A stretch of DNA of 64,000 nucleotides from an uncultured Pseudomonas sp. (GCF_946885885.1 NZ_CAMPHN010000002.1:1-64000); one strand, 5' to 3'; positions 45,983 to 57,700 are shown, numbered from the stretch's first letter. The notes: generated by a model from the sequence alone, not told the origin. A program made the numbers and translations.

Positions 45983-47463
45983 TGAACGCGGAGAAAGGCG
46001 TCTTGCTGATTCTCGACGGCATGGGCATGGCGCCGGAGCAGGGGCGCGCGGCCAGCGCCACCACCGCCGAGCACATGCCCTATGTGCATAGCCTGATGCA
46101 GCGGCATGGCCACGCCCTGTTGCAGGCCTCGGGCAGTGCCATTGGCCTGGATGAAGGCGTTGCCGGCAATTCCGAGGTCGGCCATCTGACCATCGGCTCG
46201 GGCGAGGTGTTGCAATCGACCTTGGCGCGGGTGCGCGAGGGTTATCACAGCGGCGTCTGGCTGCAATCGCCGGTGTGGCAACGGCTGGCGCAGAAACAGG
46301 CCGTCCATGTCGTCGGCCTGCTCTCCGACGCCGGTGTGCACGCCCATTGGCAGACCCTGAGCATGGCCGCGCAAGTCGCGCGCCAGGCGGGTTTCGCCAA
46401 GGTCTATCTGCACCTGCTGTTGGACGGCGTGGACAGCCAGGCCGGCAGTGCACCGGCGATTCTCGATGAGCTGCGAGCGGCCCTCGAAAGCCTGCAGGAC
46501 TCCTCTGTGGTGCTGTCCAGCGTCATGGGCCGCAAGTGGGGCATGGACCGCAGCGGTAATTGGGCGCTCACCGACGAATGCTGCCGAGCCCTGATGGATG
46601 CCAGTCGCGACAATGTCTTCAGTCCCGACGCGTTGCGCGAGCACCTGGCCGGCGACAGCGAAGCCAGCTTCCCGCCGGCCTATTGCGCCGGCGGCCAGTC
46701 CATCGCTGCGGGCGATACGGTGCTGCTGACCCTGCACCGCGCGGATCGGATTTCCCAATTGGCCAAGCGCCTGAACGAGCACTGCCGCGTGTTGTCGCTG
46801 ATCGAACTCAAGCAGGACGCGGTGCCGGTGGACGATGTGTTCTTTCCCACCCGTGCCTACGACAACGGCCTGGTCCGGCAGTTGAAGCGCCTGGGCTACC
46901 GCACCACGCGTCTGGCCGAACAGTGCAAGTTCCCCCATGTCACTTATTTCATGGATGGCATGAGCCCGGATAGCGAGGCGGAAACCATCATGATTCCGAC
47001 CATCAGCGACGATGAAATCCGCCTCAATCCGCTGATGTCGATCCAACAAATGACCGACACCCTGGAGACCTTGCTGGCCAGCCGCGACGGTTCCCATGCG
47101 CTGATCGTCAACATCCCCAACCTCGATCAGGTGGGGCACACCGGCGATCTTGAATTGACCGCCCGCGCGGCCCGTTGCGTCGATGAGCTGGTGAGCAAGG
47201 TGGTGACCTGGTGTGAGCTGCATCAATGGCAACTGGCGATCACCGCCGACCACGGCAACGCCGATCGCATGCGCGATGAAAACGGTAAAGCGCTGGGTTC
47301 GCACTCCGCCAACCCGGTGCCGCTGTTGCTGATCGATCGGCACAAGCCGGTCGAGTGGGCCGCCCACCAAGGCACGCTGGCGAATGTCGCGGCGAGTTTC
47401 CTCGGCCTGCTCGGCCACACCGCGCCCAGTCATTTCGAGCCGGCACTGATCGCTATCGCTTGA
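45982..47463 (+). CDS. Cofactor-independent phosphoglycerate-mutase-like enzyme, candidate arsenoenolpyruvate mutase
   Basis: This 493-residue member of the alkaline phosphatase superfamily is close to iPGM in length. The metal and catalytic residues are retained: D12, S64 in GNSEVGH, H120 in SDAGVHAH, R184/R190 in GRKWGMDR, RADR, Lys in KFPHVT, NLDQVGHTGD, ADHGNAD and HSANPVP. The substrate-binding LDGRD of glycolytic enzymes is LDGVD here (V150), losing an Arg that contacts phosphoglycerate. Glycolytic iPGM is also not expected inside a PKS operon. In Streptomyces arseno-organic clusters an iPGM homolog was proposed to rearrange arsenoenolpyruvate into arsonopyruvate; that role is inferred here. 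Confidence 0.82.
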   Translation: MNAEKGVLLILDGMGMAPEQGRAASATTAEHMPYVHSLMQRHGHALLQASGSAIGLDEGVAGNSEVGHLTIGSGEVLQSTLARVREGYHSGVWLQSPVWQRLAQKQAVHVVGLLSDAGVHAHWQTLSMAAQVARQAGFAKVYLHLLLDGVDSQAGSAPAILDELRAALESLQDSSVVLSSVMGRKWGMDRSGNWALTDECCRALMDASRDNVFSPDALREHLAGDSEASFPPAYCAGGQSIAAGDTVLLTLHRADRISQLAKRLNEHCRVLSLIELKQDAVPVDDVFFPTRAYDNGLVRQLKRLGYRTTRLAEQCKFPHVTYFMDGMSPDSEAETIMIPTISDDEIRLNPLMSIQQMTDTLETLLASRDGSHALIVNIPNLDQVGHTGDLELTARAARCVDELVSKVVTWCELHQWQLAITADHGNADRMRDENGKALGSHSANPVPLLLIDRHKPVEWAAHQGTLANVAASFLGLLGHTAPSHFEPALIAIA

Positions 47464-47497
47464 TGCCATTAACCGTCATTCACAGGGAAGTTTCGCC

Positions 47498-50400
47498 ATG
47501 AATCGCCTTATCCCCCGTCACGCCGACTACCGCAATATGTTGGAACTGGTAGAGGACCGCGCGAGCGTCCTGGCGGATAAACCGCTGTATACCTTCCTAC
47601 GCGACAACCTGGACGAAGCCGGGGTGATGAGCTTCGACGGGTTGCGGGCGCGGGCGATGAGCCTGGCGGCGGAGCTACAGCAGCTGGCGCAGCCGGGCGA
47701 GCGCGTACTGCTGTTGTTCCCCGCCGGCTTGGCCTATATCGAGGCGTTTTTCGCCTGCCTGTATGCTGGCTTGGTAGCGGTGCCGGCCTATGCGATCCAA
47801 TCGCCGAAGGACCACGACCGGCTGAATTCGATCGTCCGCGATGCCGGCGCGAAATTGATTCTGACCACCCAGGAACAGGAGCCGGCCACGGCGGCCTGGT
47901 TGGCGCGCGGCGAAATCCATGCGCCGCTGGTGCTGTGCAGCGACACCCTGGAACGCCGCCATCAATGGCAGCAACCGGATATCGGCCCGGACACCCTGGC
48001 GTTTCTGCAATACACCTCAGGCTCCACCGGCAGCCCCAAGGGCGTGATGGTCAGCCACCGCAACCTGCTGCATAACTCCGAACTGAGTTACCGCGCCTTC
48101 AATCACAGCGATGCGACCGTCGGCGCCAGTTGGTTGCCGCCCTATCACGACATGGGCTTGATCGGCGGCGTTCTGCAACCATTATTCGCCGGGATTCCGG
48201 TGTACCTGATGTCGCCGATGACCTTCCTCAAGCGGCCGATCCGCTGGCTGGAAACCATCAGCCGTTATGGCGTCAGCAGCAGCGGCGCGCCCAACTTCGC
48301 CTATGATTTTTGCGTGCGGCGGGTCAGTGAAGCCCAGCGCGATAGCTTGGATCTGTCGTCCTGGCGGGTCGCCTTCAATGGCGCCGAACCCATTCACCAT
48401 GAGACCCAGCGCCGTTTCGCCGACTATTTCGCCTCGGCGGGTTTCCGTCCGCAAGCGATGGTGCCTTGCTACGGCCTGGCGGAAGCCACGCTGCTGGTGT
48501 CGGCCAATAGCTTCGATGCCGGCCCGCTGAGCTGCGCGGTGGATGCCGCAGCGCTCGAGGGCGGCGTGGGGCTGGCGCAGTACCCGCTGGAACCGCTGAT
48601 GGCCCTGGAGTCGGCCGTCGACAGCGCTCGGCAGATTCTGATCAGCAGCGGCGAAATCGCCTATGAGCACTGCGCGATCGTCAATCCGGAAACATCGATA
48701 GCTTGTCCGGATGGCAGCGTCGGCGAGATCTGGTTGCAAGGCTCGAGCGTCGCCCAAGGCTATTGGAACAAACCGCAGGAGACCCGCGAAACCTTCGCCG
48801 CGCGTATCCAGGGCCAGGACGGCGAGTACCTGCGCACCGGTGACCTGGGTTACCGGCTCGGCGATCAACTGATCGTCACCGGTCGCCTGAAAGAGCTGAT
48901 CATCATCAACGGCCGCAACCTCTACCCGCAGGATCTGGAACGCGGCCTGCAACAAAGCGACGAGCGCCTGCGCGAAGGCCACGGCGCAGCGGTGGGTTTG
49001 CTCGATAGCGAATCGGGCACCGAGCGCCTGGTGATCATTCAGGAAGTGGAGCGCAAGATCGGCGACGAGGAGACCTTGCGCGGCCTGGCGGATGGTATCA
49101 ACGCCTGTTTGCAGGAGCGTTTCCAGGTCACCCCTTATGCGACTCTGCTGATCGCCGCCTCCAGTCTGCCGAAGACCACCAGCGGCAAAATCCAGCGGCG
49201 CAAGGCGTTGCAGCAGATGAACGAGGGTAGCCTCAACCTGCTCTACGACTCGCGCGAGCGCGCCGCGCTGCAGGCGGCCGCGCCGGTGACGACACAAGCG
49301 TCGGAGCGGGTTGCGGCACCTTCGCTCGTGTCCTTCAGCCAGCGCCAATGGGAAGCGCAACTCGCGGTACTGGTCAAAGCCTATATGCCGGAAGGCACCA
49401 GCCCGGAACGCGATCAGCCGTTCCAGTCGATGGGCCTGGATTCCAAGCAGGCGGTGAGCATCGTCGGCGAACTGGAGGACCTCTACGGGCGCAGCCTCAA
49501 CGCCACCCTGTTGTTCGATTACCCCTCGATCGCAGCGCTCGCCGCCTATTTGGCTGGTGTCGACAGCCAGGCAGGCCTAGCGGAAAGTCGGCCCGTCGCC
49601 ACTGCGGAGCCCCTGGCGATTGTCGGCATGGCCTGCCGTTTCCCCGGCGCGCAGGACCTGGACGGTTTCTGGCGTCTGCTGCTAGGCAAGGAAAACGCCA
49701 TCCAGGAAATCCCCGCCGCACGCTGGGATTGGCGAGCGGTGCAGGGCGAAAACGGCGAAGCGGGCACTTCGCGCTCCGCCTATGGCGGCTTTATCGAGGA
49801 TGTCGAGGGCTTCGACGCGGCGTTCTTCGGCATTACGCCCAAAGAAGCGCGCTTGATGGACCCGCAGCAGCGCATCCTCCTGCAAACCGTTTGGCATGCG
49901 CTGGAGGACGCGGGCCTGTCGGTGGACACGCTGCGCGGCCGACCGGTCGGGGTTTATGTCGGCGCCTCGACCAACGATTACTCGCGACTGCTGGCGAACA
50001 CCGCGGATGCGGTCTCGCCGTGGTCCGGCACCTCCAATGCACTGTGCATCCTGGCCAACCGCGTGTCCTATCTGCTGGGCTTCAACGGCCCGAGCATTAC
50101 CAGCGATACCGCTTGCTCGTCGTCGCTGACCTCGTTGCATCTGGCAGCTCAGGGCCTGCGCGCCGGGGAAAGCGAGCTGGCCGTGGTGGCCGGGGTGAAT
50201 TTGATGCTGATTCCCGAGCTCCATGTGATTTTCTCCCAGGCCGGGATGCTCGCGCCGGATGGCCAATGCAAGACCTTCGATGACGCCGCCGACGGCTATG
50301 TGCGCGGCGAGGGTTGCGGCGTGGTGGTGCTCAAACCCCTGGCCCAGGCACAACGGGATCGCGACCGTATCTACGGCGTGGTCGACGCCAGCCAGATCAA

Positions 50401-53400
50401 CCAGGACGGCGCCAGCAATGGCCTCACCGCGCCCAATGCCTTGTCCCAGCAGATGCTGATGCGCGATGCCCTGGCCAAGGCGGGTAAAGCGGCGGACGCG
50501 ATTCAGTATGTCGAATGCCACGGCACCGGCACCTCCTTGGGCGATCCGATCGAACTGCATTCGCTCGATGCCGTGTATGGCCAACAGCGCAGCGGGACCC
50601 TGCGCCTTGGTTCGGTGAAAACCAATATCGGTCATCTCGAGGCCGCTGCCGGCATCGCCGGGGTGATCAAGGCCGCGCTGATGTTGCACCACCGCGTCTG
50701 GATTCCATCGCTGAACGTGCAGACCCCGACCCGTCATTTCGATTGGGCCGGCTCGCCGTTGCGCATCCAGCAGGAAGTCGAAGCCTTTAGCGACGCCGCC
50801 AGCGTGGCGGTATCCGGGTTCGGCTTCGGCGGCAGCAATGCCCACGTCATCCTTTCCAGCGCGGCGCAACAGGACGCCGACGTCGACAGTGCCGCAGACA
50901 GCTGCCAACTGATCACTCTGTCGGCCCGCCATCCGGAATCCCTGCGCCTGCTTACCGAGGCTTATTCGCAGCGCGCCCAGGCCGGTTCTGTAGCGGCACT
51001 TGCCCGCGCCAGCCGTCGGCGCCGCGGCCATCTGGCCTACCGTAATGCGCTGCTGGTGGGGCCGGACCGCACTGTCCGGCTGGCCACTGGCACTGCGGCA
51101 GAGCCGGCGCGTCGGGCGCCGACGGCGTGGCTGTTCACCGGCCAGGGCAGCCAGTATCTGGGCATGGCCCGGCAGCTGTACCAGACGCAGCCGGGTTTTC
51201 GCGCCATTCTCGATCGGCTCGCCGCGACCTTCGACGAGCTGCTGCCGCAACCGCTCCTGTCGATTTTGTGGGAGGAGCCGGCACATCGTCTGGCGGACAC
51301 CCGTTTTACCCAGCCCGCGCTGTTCGCCTTGGAAGTCGCCCTGGCGCGGCTGTGGCAATCCTGGGGGCTGCAGCCGGATATGCTGCTAGGCCATTCCGTC
51401 GGCGAATTCGCCGCCGCCTGCATCGCTGGCGTGTTCAGCGAGGCGGACGGGATTCGCTTGATCGCCGCGCGCGGCCGGCTGATGGCGGATCTGTGCACGC
51501 CCGGCGCGATGACCGTGGTGATGGCCGCGCAGAACCAAGTGGAAACCTGGCTGCCGGCTTATCCCGGGCTGTCGATCGCTGCACTCAATGGGCCAAGCGC
51601 CCAGGTGGTGGCGGGCGAAGCGAGCGCGATGCAGGACTTCATCGGCTTTCTCCAGCAGCAGAACATCAAGCACCAAGCCCTGGATGTCAGCCATGCGTTC
51701 CACTCGGCGCTGATGACGCCGATGCTCGACGCCTTTCGCGAAGTCGCATCGACCATCACCTACCAGACGCCGCAGATTCCCCTGGTATCCAATATCAGCG
51801 GTCGCTTGGCCGGGGCGGAACTCGCCAGCGCCGACTACTGGGTGCGTCACGTAATGGCCCCCGTGCAATACCACGCGGCCATCTGCGAGGCGGAACGCCA
51901 GGGCATCACCACCTGGCTGGAAATCGGCCCGGACAGGACCCTGCTGGGGATGGCGCGCATGGCCGTCAGTGGCGATGCCGAGCATCGCTGGTTGAGCAGC
52001 TTGAGCCGCAAACAGGAGGATAACCAGACCCTGCTCGATAGCCTGGCCCAGCTGTATTGCCTGGGGCATGAGGTGGACTGGTGCGCCTTCGACGGGCAAA
52101 CCGCGGCGGCCCATACGCCTCTGCCGCTGTATCCGTTCCGCGCGGTGCCGCACTGGATCGCCAGCGGCGGCGAGCAAACCTGGCTGCAGCAACGCAATCC
52201 GCTGGGCCAACGGTATTTCATGGCGCCGAGTCAGGTGGTCTACCAGCAGAGTTACCAGGGTCAGCAGCCCTACGACCTGGGCCAGCATGCGGTCAATGGC
52301 CAAACCCTGTTGGCCGCCGCCAGCCATGTCGTCGCTTTCCTCGAATTGGCCGTCAGCGAATGCCCGCAGGACGCGGTGCGCCTGAGCGATATCGAAATCG
52401 GCGCCACGCTGAGCCTGGCGGAGCACCCCACGACGTCCGTTCAATACCAGCTCGACACCGCCAGCGGGCAATTGCAGGCCTACGCGATGGGCGAACAGGG
52501 TAGCCGCTGGAATCAACTGGCTGTCGCGCGTTTGTCCCAAGAGCCTGCGCGTCCCGCTATCGCCCGCCCAGCGGCGCTAACCCTGGATATTCCCGCCAGC
52601 GCCTTGTACGACGCCTTGTGGCAAGGCGGCTATCACTATGGACCGTCTTTCCGCTGGCTGGAGCGCATCGGCCTGGCGCCGGACGCACAGGAATGGCAGG
52701 CATTGGGCGAGTGGCGCGCGCCGCTGGATCTGGATCAACGGCAGCGCAAGTTCAGCCTGGCGCCAGGCATGCTCGACAGCTTCCTGCACATGGCCTCGGT
52801 GCTGCACGGGCCGCTGGCGGAGATCACCCGGCATGATTTCCTTTACCTACCCGTCGCCATCGAGAGCTTCTGGATCGATACCGCGGCAATGGCCAGCCAG
52901 GGGGTGGTCGGCATTCAGCAACACTCGGGCGTGTTGGGCGATAAATTCCTCAGCTACCGGATCGCCGTATGGAACGACGCTGGCCAGCTTCTGCTGGAAC
53001 TCGATGGTCTTAAACTGCGGCGGATTTCTAAGCGCTTGTTGCAGGGTTCGCAAGCGCCGCAGGTGCAGACCTGCGCATTGACTTGGCAGGCCGTTGCTGC
53101 GCAGCCGGGCCAAGTGGCGGCCGAGCAGTGGGCCGTTCAGCTTTTCGGCAACGCCGTGCCCTCCGCCTGGCTGGAGCGGCTGAGCCAAGGTATCGAGCCG
53201 GTCGGCGTTCAGCGCGTCGTCGGCGCCTCCGACAAACGCTTCGAACGGCACATTCTGCTGCTGGCGGTGGATGCCGGCTTGGCTGACTTGCACGCGCTGT
53301 GGCAACAATTGCAGAGCTGGCAAGCGCAAGGCGCAGATGCACCGCGCGAGGTGATCGTCATTGCCCCGCAGGCATTGCAGGCGCAGGGCGAACCTTGCTT

Positions 53401-54772
53401 GAGCGCTTTGGTGGCAGGCTGGTTACGCGCACTGAATAACGAAAGCCGCGGAATCAAGGCTCGTCTGATCGACACGCAGTGGGCAACGCTCGATCTGCAG
53501 CGACTGGTGCAAGAAGTGTTCTGCCGCAACCCGGAAGCCGAAGTGCGCCTGGATGGGCTGGAGCGTTGGGTGCCACGTTGGCAAGCCCTGGCGCCGCAAG
53601 CACCGGCCTTGGCGGCGGAGGATTGTGCGCTGGTCACCGGCGCCAGTGGCGACATCGGCCTGCGCCTGATCGAGCGTCTGGCCAGGCGCGGGGTGAAAAC
53701 CATCGTCGCCGTCAGCCGCCAGGCGCAGCCCGCTGCCTTGGCGGAAACATTGCGGGGCACCGGCGCGCGTTTGATCTGGCTGCAAGCGGATATCGACGAT
53801 GCCGCGTCGTTACGCGCAGCCTTTGTCGGCGTGACCTTGCCGCAACCGATCCAGAGCCTGTACCACGTCGCCGGTAGCACCATCGATGCGGCGTTCGCCG
53901 ACGCCACTTGGCAGGATTTCGAAAGCATCGCGCAAGCCAAGGTGACCGGCACCCTGAACCTCCTCCAGCTGGCGCAGGCGTTGCCCGCGCAATTCCAGCT
54001 CAGTCGTTGGTTGCTGTTCTCCTCCATTTCGGCGGTGACCGGCTCCTTCGGTCAAGCCCATTACGCGGCCGCCAATGCCTTCCTCGACCATGCCGCACAA
54101 GCGATCCGCGCCAGCGGTATCGAGGCTGTCAGCATCAACTGGGGCCCCTGGCAGAACACCCGCATGGTGCGGGCGGTGGAGAAGCAACGCGGCCTGCGCG
54201 AGCGTGCCGGGCTCTATGCGATGAGCGATGACGCAGCCTTTTCGGCCCTCGAACGGTTGCAGGGGCAGAGTGCCAACCTGATGATCGCCGCCGTGGATTG
54301 GAGTCTGTTTCAGCAGATGCCCGGCGGCGACCAGGCCAAGTTCGAAGGGCTCAGCGGCGCGCCGCTTGGCGCGGCGAGCGAAGCCGAAGCGCTGCTGGCC
54401 CAACTGGCCGCCCAGCAAGGCCGCGAGCGTCAGCGCCTGCTGGTCGAGCTATTGACCGCACGGGTGCGTACGGCCATGGAGTTGGAGGACGACGCTTACA
54501 TCGATGCCGACAGCCAACTGCAATCCTTGGGCATGGACTCGTTGATCGCGGTGGATTTGCGCAACCACCTCAACAACATCACCGGCCTGAAGCTGTCGGC
54601 GACCCTGCTGTTCGACTACCCGACCATCAATGCGATTGCCGAGCACCTGCTGCAGCAGCTGTTCCCGGTGACGCAAGTCGCGGCGGACGAGCCCGCTGCG
54701 GTTCCGCCGGAATGGGCCGATTTGAACGAAGAAAAGCTGGATGCGTTTTTAGCCGATTTGATCGAGGAATGA
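47498..54772 (+). CDS. FAAL-loaded type I polyketide synthase (FAAL-ACP-KS-AT-DH-KR-ACP)
   Basis: The 2424-residue protein. FAAL covers about 1-575, with YTSGSTGSPKGVMVSHRN and LPPYHDMGLIGG. ACP1 has GLDSK near 645. KS covers about 705-1125: DTACSSS near 869, HGTGTSLGDPIE, NIGHLEAAAG. AT covers about 1205-1500, with GHSVGE near 1298 and HAFHS, the malonyl-CoA type. DH covers about 1550-1850: active His in QHAVNGQTLL near 1595, YGPSFRWLE, and LDSFLH with Asp. KR has TGASGDIG near 2046 and SS..Y residues near 2173-2188. ACP2 has GMDSL near 2344. It should activate a fatty acid with ATP, load it on ACP1, extend it once and reduce and dehydrate the product to an enoyl chain. No enoyl reductase or thioesterase is visible. 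Confidence 0.95.
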   Translation: MNRLIPRHADYRNMLELVEDRASVLADKPLYTFLRDNLDEAGVMSFDGLRARAMSLAAELQQLAQPGERVLLLFPAGLAYIEAFFACLYAGLVAVPAYAIQSPKDHDRLNSIVRDAGAKLILTTQEQEPATAAWLARGEIHAPLVLCSDTLERRHQWQQPDIGPDTLAFLQYTSGSTGSPKGVMVSHRNLLHNSELSYRAFNHSDATVGASWLPPYHDMGLIGGVLQPLFAGIPVYLMSPMTFLKRPIRWLETISRYGVSSSGAPNFAYDFCVRRVSEAQRDSLDLSSWRVAFNGAEPIHHETQRRFADYFASAGFRPQAMVPCYGLAEATLLVSANSFDAGPLSCAVDAAALEGGVGLAQYPLEPLMALESAVDSARQILISSGEIAYEHCAIVNPETSIACPDGSVGEIWLQGSSVAQGYWNKPQETRETFAARIQGQDGEYLRTGDLGYRLGDQLIVTGRLKELIIINGRNLYPQDLERGLQQSDERLREGHGAAVGLLDSESGTERLVIIQEVERKIGDEETLRGLADGINACLQERFQVTPYATLLIAASSLPKTTSGKIQRRKALQQMNEGSLNLLYDSRERAALQAAAPVTTQASERVAAPSLVSFSQRQWEAQLAVLVKAYMPEGTSPERDQPFQSMGLDSKQAVSIVGELEDLYGRSLNATLLFDYPSIAALAAYLAGVDSQAGLAESRPVATAEPLAIVGMACRFPGAQDLDGFWRLLLGKENAIQEIPAARWDWRAVQGENGEAGTSRSAYGGFIEDVEGFDAAFFGITPKEARLMDPQQRILLQTVWHALEDAGLSVDTLRGRPVGVYVGASTNDYSRLLANTADAVSPWSGTSNALCILANRVSYLLGFNGPSITSDTACSSSLTSLHLAAQGLRAGESELAVVAGVNLMLIPELHVIFSQAGMLAPDGQCKTFDDAADGYVRGEGCGVVVLKPLAQAQRDRDRIYGVVDASQINQDGASNGLTAPNALSQQMLMRDALAKAGKAADAIQYVECHGTGTSLGDPIELHSLDAVYGQQRSGTLRLGSVKTNIGHLEAAAGIAGVIKAALMLHHRVWIPSLNVQTPTRHFDWAGSPLRIQQEVEAFSDAASVAVSGFGFGGSNAHVILSSAAQQDADVDSAADSCQLITLSARHPESLRLLTEAYSQRAQAGSVAALARASRRRRGHLAYRNALLVGPDRTVRLATGTAAEPARRAPTAWLFTGQGSQYLGMARQLYQTQPGFRAILDRLAATFDELLPQPLLSILWEEPAHRLADTRFTQPALFALEVALARLWQSWGLQPDMLLGHSVGEFAAACIAGVFSEADGIRLIAARGRLMADLCTPGAMTVVMAAQNQVETWLPAYPGLSIAALNGPSAQVVAGEASAMQDFIGFLQQQNIKHQALDVSHAFHSALMTPMLDAFREVASTITYQTPQIPLVSNISGRLAGAELASADYWVRHVMAPVQYHAAICEAERQGITTWLEIGPDRTLLGMARMAVSGDAEHRWLSSLSRKQEDNQTLLDSLAQLYCLGHEVDWCAFDGQTAAAHTPLPLYPFRAVPHWIASGGEQTWLQQRNPLGQRYFMAPSQVVYQQSYQGQQPYDLGQHAVNGQTLLAAASHVVAFLELAVSECPQDAVRLSDIEIGATLSLAEHPTTSVQYQLDTASGQLQAYAMGEQGSRWNQLAVARLSQEPARPAIARPAALTLDIPASALYDALWQGGYHYGPSFRWLERIGLAPDAQEWQALGEWRAPLDLDQRQRKFSLAPGMLDSFLHMASVLHGPLAEITRHDFLYLPVAIESFWIDTAAMASQGVVGIQQHSGVLGDKFLSYRIAVWNDAGQLLLELDGLKLRRISKRLLQGSQAPQVQTCALTWQAVAAQPGQVAAEQWAVQLFGNAVPSAWLERLSQGIEPVGVQRVVGASDKRFERHILLLAVDAGLADLHALWQQLQSWQAQGADAPREVIVIAPQALQAQGEPCLSALVAGWLRALNNESRGIKARLIDTQWATLDLQRLVQEVFCRNPEAEVRLDGLERWVPRWQALAPQAPALAAEDCALVTGASGDIGLRLIERLARRGVKTIVAVSRQAQPAALAETLRGTGARLIWLQADIDDAASLRAAFVGVTLPQPIQSLYHVAGSTIDAAFADATWQDFESIAQAKVTGTLNLLQLAQALPAQFQLSRWLLFSSISAVTGSFGQAHYAAANAFLDHAAQAIRASGIEAVSINWGPWQNTRMVRAVEKQRGLRERAGLYAMSDDAAFSALERLQGQSANLMIAAVDWSLFQQMPGGDQAKFEGLSGAPLGAASEAEALLAQLAAQQGRERQRLLVELLTARVRTAMELEDDAYIDADSQLQSLGMDSLIAVDLRNHLNNITGLKLSATLLFDYPTINAIAEHLLQQLFPVTQVAADEPAAVPPEWADLNEEKLDAFLADLIEE

Positions 54773-54774
54773 CC

Positions 54775-57700
54775 ATGGAAGCCTTTATTGAGCAACTCAA
54801 GAGCATGGACCGCAACCAGCTGATCCTCACCGCGGCGCAGCTGAAAAAGGCCAGTCTGCCCGAGCCCATCGCCGTGGTTGGCATCGGCTGCCGCTTCCCC
54901 GGCGGCGTGCATGATCCCGCGAGCTTCTGGGATCTGGTGGTGGAGGGTCGTGATGCGGTCACCGACTTGGACGATCAGCGCTGGCGCAAGGAGCAATTCT
55001 TCAGCCCGCGCCAGGACATGCCAGGGCGCACCTACGTCAACCATATGGCCCTGGTCGAAGACCCCGATAGATTCGACGCGGAGCTGTTCGGCATCGGTCG
55101 TCAGGAAGCCGAACTCATGGACCCGCAGCAGCGCTGGCTGCTCGAGGTGAGCTGGCATGCCCTGGAAGATGCGGGCATTGCGCCCACTGGCGTCAAAGGC
55201 CAGAGCGGCGGGGTGTTCGTCGGGCTGATGAACCACGACTACGAGCAGCTGCAGCACATGCGCGGCGACTTCGACACCATCAGCGGCTACACCGCGGTGG
55301 GCAACTCCATGGCCGTCGCGGCGGGGCGCTTGTCCTATTTCTTCGGCCTGCGTGGCCCCAGCCTGGCACTGGATACGGCTTGCTCGTCGTCGCTGGTCAG
55401 CGTGCACCTGGCTTGCCAGGCGCTGCGCAACAAGGAATGCGAGTTCGCCCTGGCCGGTGGGGTGAACGCCATTTTGTCGCCGACCACCACCATCGCCGAG
55501 TCCAAGGCGCTGATGCTGTCGCCGAGCGGGCATTGCCACACCTACGACGCCGCCGCCGACGGTTACGTGCGCGGCGAAGGTTGCGGCATGGTCGTGCTCA
55601 AGCGCCTGAGCGACGCGCGCAAGGCCGGCGACCGCATTTACGCGGTGATCCGCGGCAGCGCGGTGAACCAGGACGGCAACAGCCAGGGGCTGACCGCGCC
55701 CAATGGTCTCAGCCAGCAGGCGGTGATAGGCGCGGCTTTACGCCAGGCCAACGTCAGTCCGGATGCGGTCGGCTTCGTCGAAACCCACGGCACCGGCACT
55801 CCGCTGGGCGACCCCATCGAAATCGGCGCCTTGCTCGGCAGCTACGGTGCGACGCCGCGTGCGGTGCCATTGCAAGTCAGTACGGTGAAGACCAACTTCG
55901 GCCATACCGAATCCGCCGCCGGCATCGCCGGTCTGATCAAACTGGTGCTGGCGCGTCGGCATGGTGTGGTGCCCAAGCTCAACCGCTTTCAGACCCTCAA
56001 TCCGCATATCCAGCTCGATGCGAACAAATTGACCCTGCCGTTGGAAAATCAACCCTGGCCGGTCGAGGCGCCCTTCGGTGGCGTGAGCTCCTTCGGCTTC
56101 AGCGGCACCAACGCCCATATCATTGTCGGCAGCGCCCCGGCGCCCGCCCAGGACACCAGCGCGCCGCCGGCGCAGTCGGAGTACGATCTGATCTGCCTGT
56201 CCGCCCAGCATGCACAACCTTTGCAGGAGCTGGAGCGGCGCTATGCCGATGAGCTGGCGCAGGCTTCCGATAGCGTCGCGTTGGCGGCGGCCAGTCGTAA
56301 GCAGCGTGCTCATCTGAAACAGCGCAGCGCCTGGGTGATCAAGCAGGGGCGCGTCGTCGACAGCTTCAGCGGCGCGCTGACCAGTCGCGTGCCGCTAACC
56401 GCCTGGATGTTTTCCGGGCAGGGCTCCCAGCATGCGGGGATGGCGAAAGGGCTCTATGACTATAACCAGGTGTTCCGCGCCACCCTGGACGAATGCGCCG
56501 CGCACCTGGACAAGCTGATGCCGCACCCTCTGTATTCGCTGTTGTGGGGCGAGCACATGGCCCTGTTGGACGATGCCCGCTATACCCAGCCGGCGATTTT
56601 TGCGGTGGAAGTCGCCCTGTCGCGTATGTGGCAGGCGCAGGGGGTGAAACCCGATTACCTGCTGGGACACTCGTTCGGCGAATACGCGGCAGCCTGCCTG
56701 GCCGAGGTCTTCAGCCTGGAGGATGGCATTCGTCTGATCTGGGCGCGCGCCAGCAGCGTCGCCGACCACTGCGAGCGGGGCGGCATGGTGGCCATCAAGG
56801 GCGATCTGCAAACCGCGCAGTCCTGGCTGGAGGATTTCCCGCAGCTGCAACTGGCGGCGATCAATACCGCGAACTCCCATGTGCTCGCCGGGCCTCTGGC
56901 GGCAATAGAACAATTGCTCGATGCATTGACTGAGCAAGGCGTGGGGCACAAACGCCTGAGTGTCAGCCATGCCTTCCACACGCCGATGATGCAGGCCATG
57001 CAGGAGTCCTTCCTGGCGGTGGCGAGAACGGTCGAGTACCGCCGCCCGCGTATTCCCTTCGTCTCCACCATGACCGGCAAGGTCGAGACCGATCTGATCA
57101 CCACGCCCGAATACTGGGCACAGCACATCCTCAGTCCCGTGCGCTTCGCCTCGGCGGTCGATACCGCGTTGCAGCAACGGGTCAAGTGCTGGTTCGAAGT
57201 CGGCCCTAGCGTGACCTTGAACGCCATGGCCAGGCAGTGCGTCGAGCAGGAAAGTGAACACACCTGGATCTGGAGCATGAAGGAGGAGGTCGACGACGCA
57301 CGCTCGCTGTTAAGCGCCATGGCACGGCTCTATTGCGCCGGCCACGAGGTCGATCTGAGCGGCCTGGATAGCGGCAGCCCAGCGCGCCAGGTGGACCTGC
57401 CCAAATACCCTTTCCGCGATACCCGCTACTGGTTCGAGGCGGAGCGCAGCTTTGCCTATTCCGCATCCGATGTCGCTCTGCGGGCGGACCGTGCAGCGTC
57501 GGTCCAGGCCAGTGAAGAGGAGGATACCGCATCGCGTGGACAGCAGCTGGCGGCGACCTTGGCGTCCCTGGACACTGAAGAGCAGTGGCTGACGTTGGTC
57601 AATATGACGCGCTCGGCATTGGCGCGGGTATTGGAAATCGAGGAAGAAGAAATCCCCCTGGATGCCGATTTGTTCGACCTGGGTATCGACTCCATGAAGG

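Noticed and set aside
49682..51358. 558-codon minus-strand frame inside the FAAL-PKS gene
   Set aside because: Lies entirely within KS and AT coding sequence, which has complete active-site motifs.
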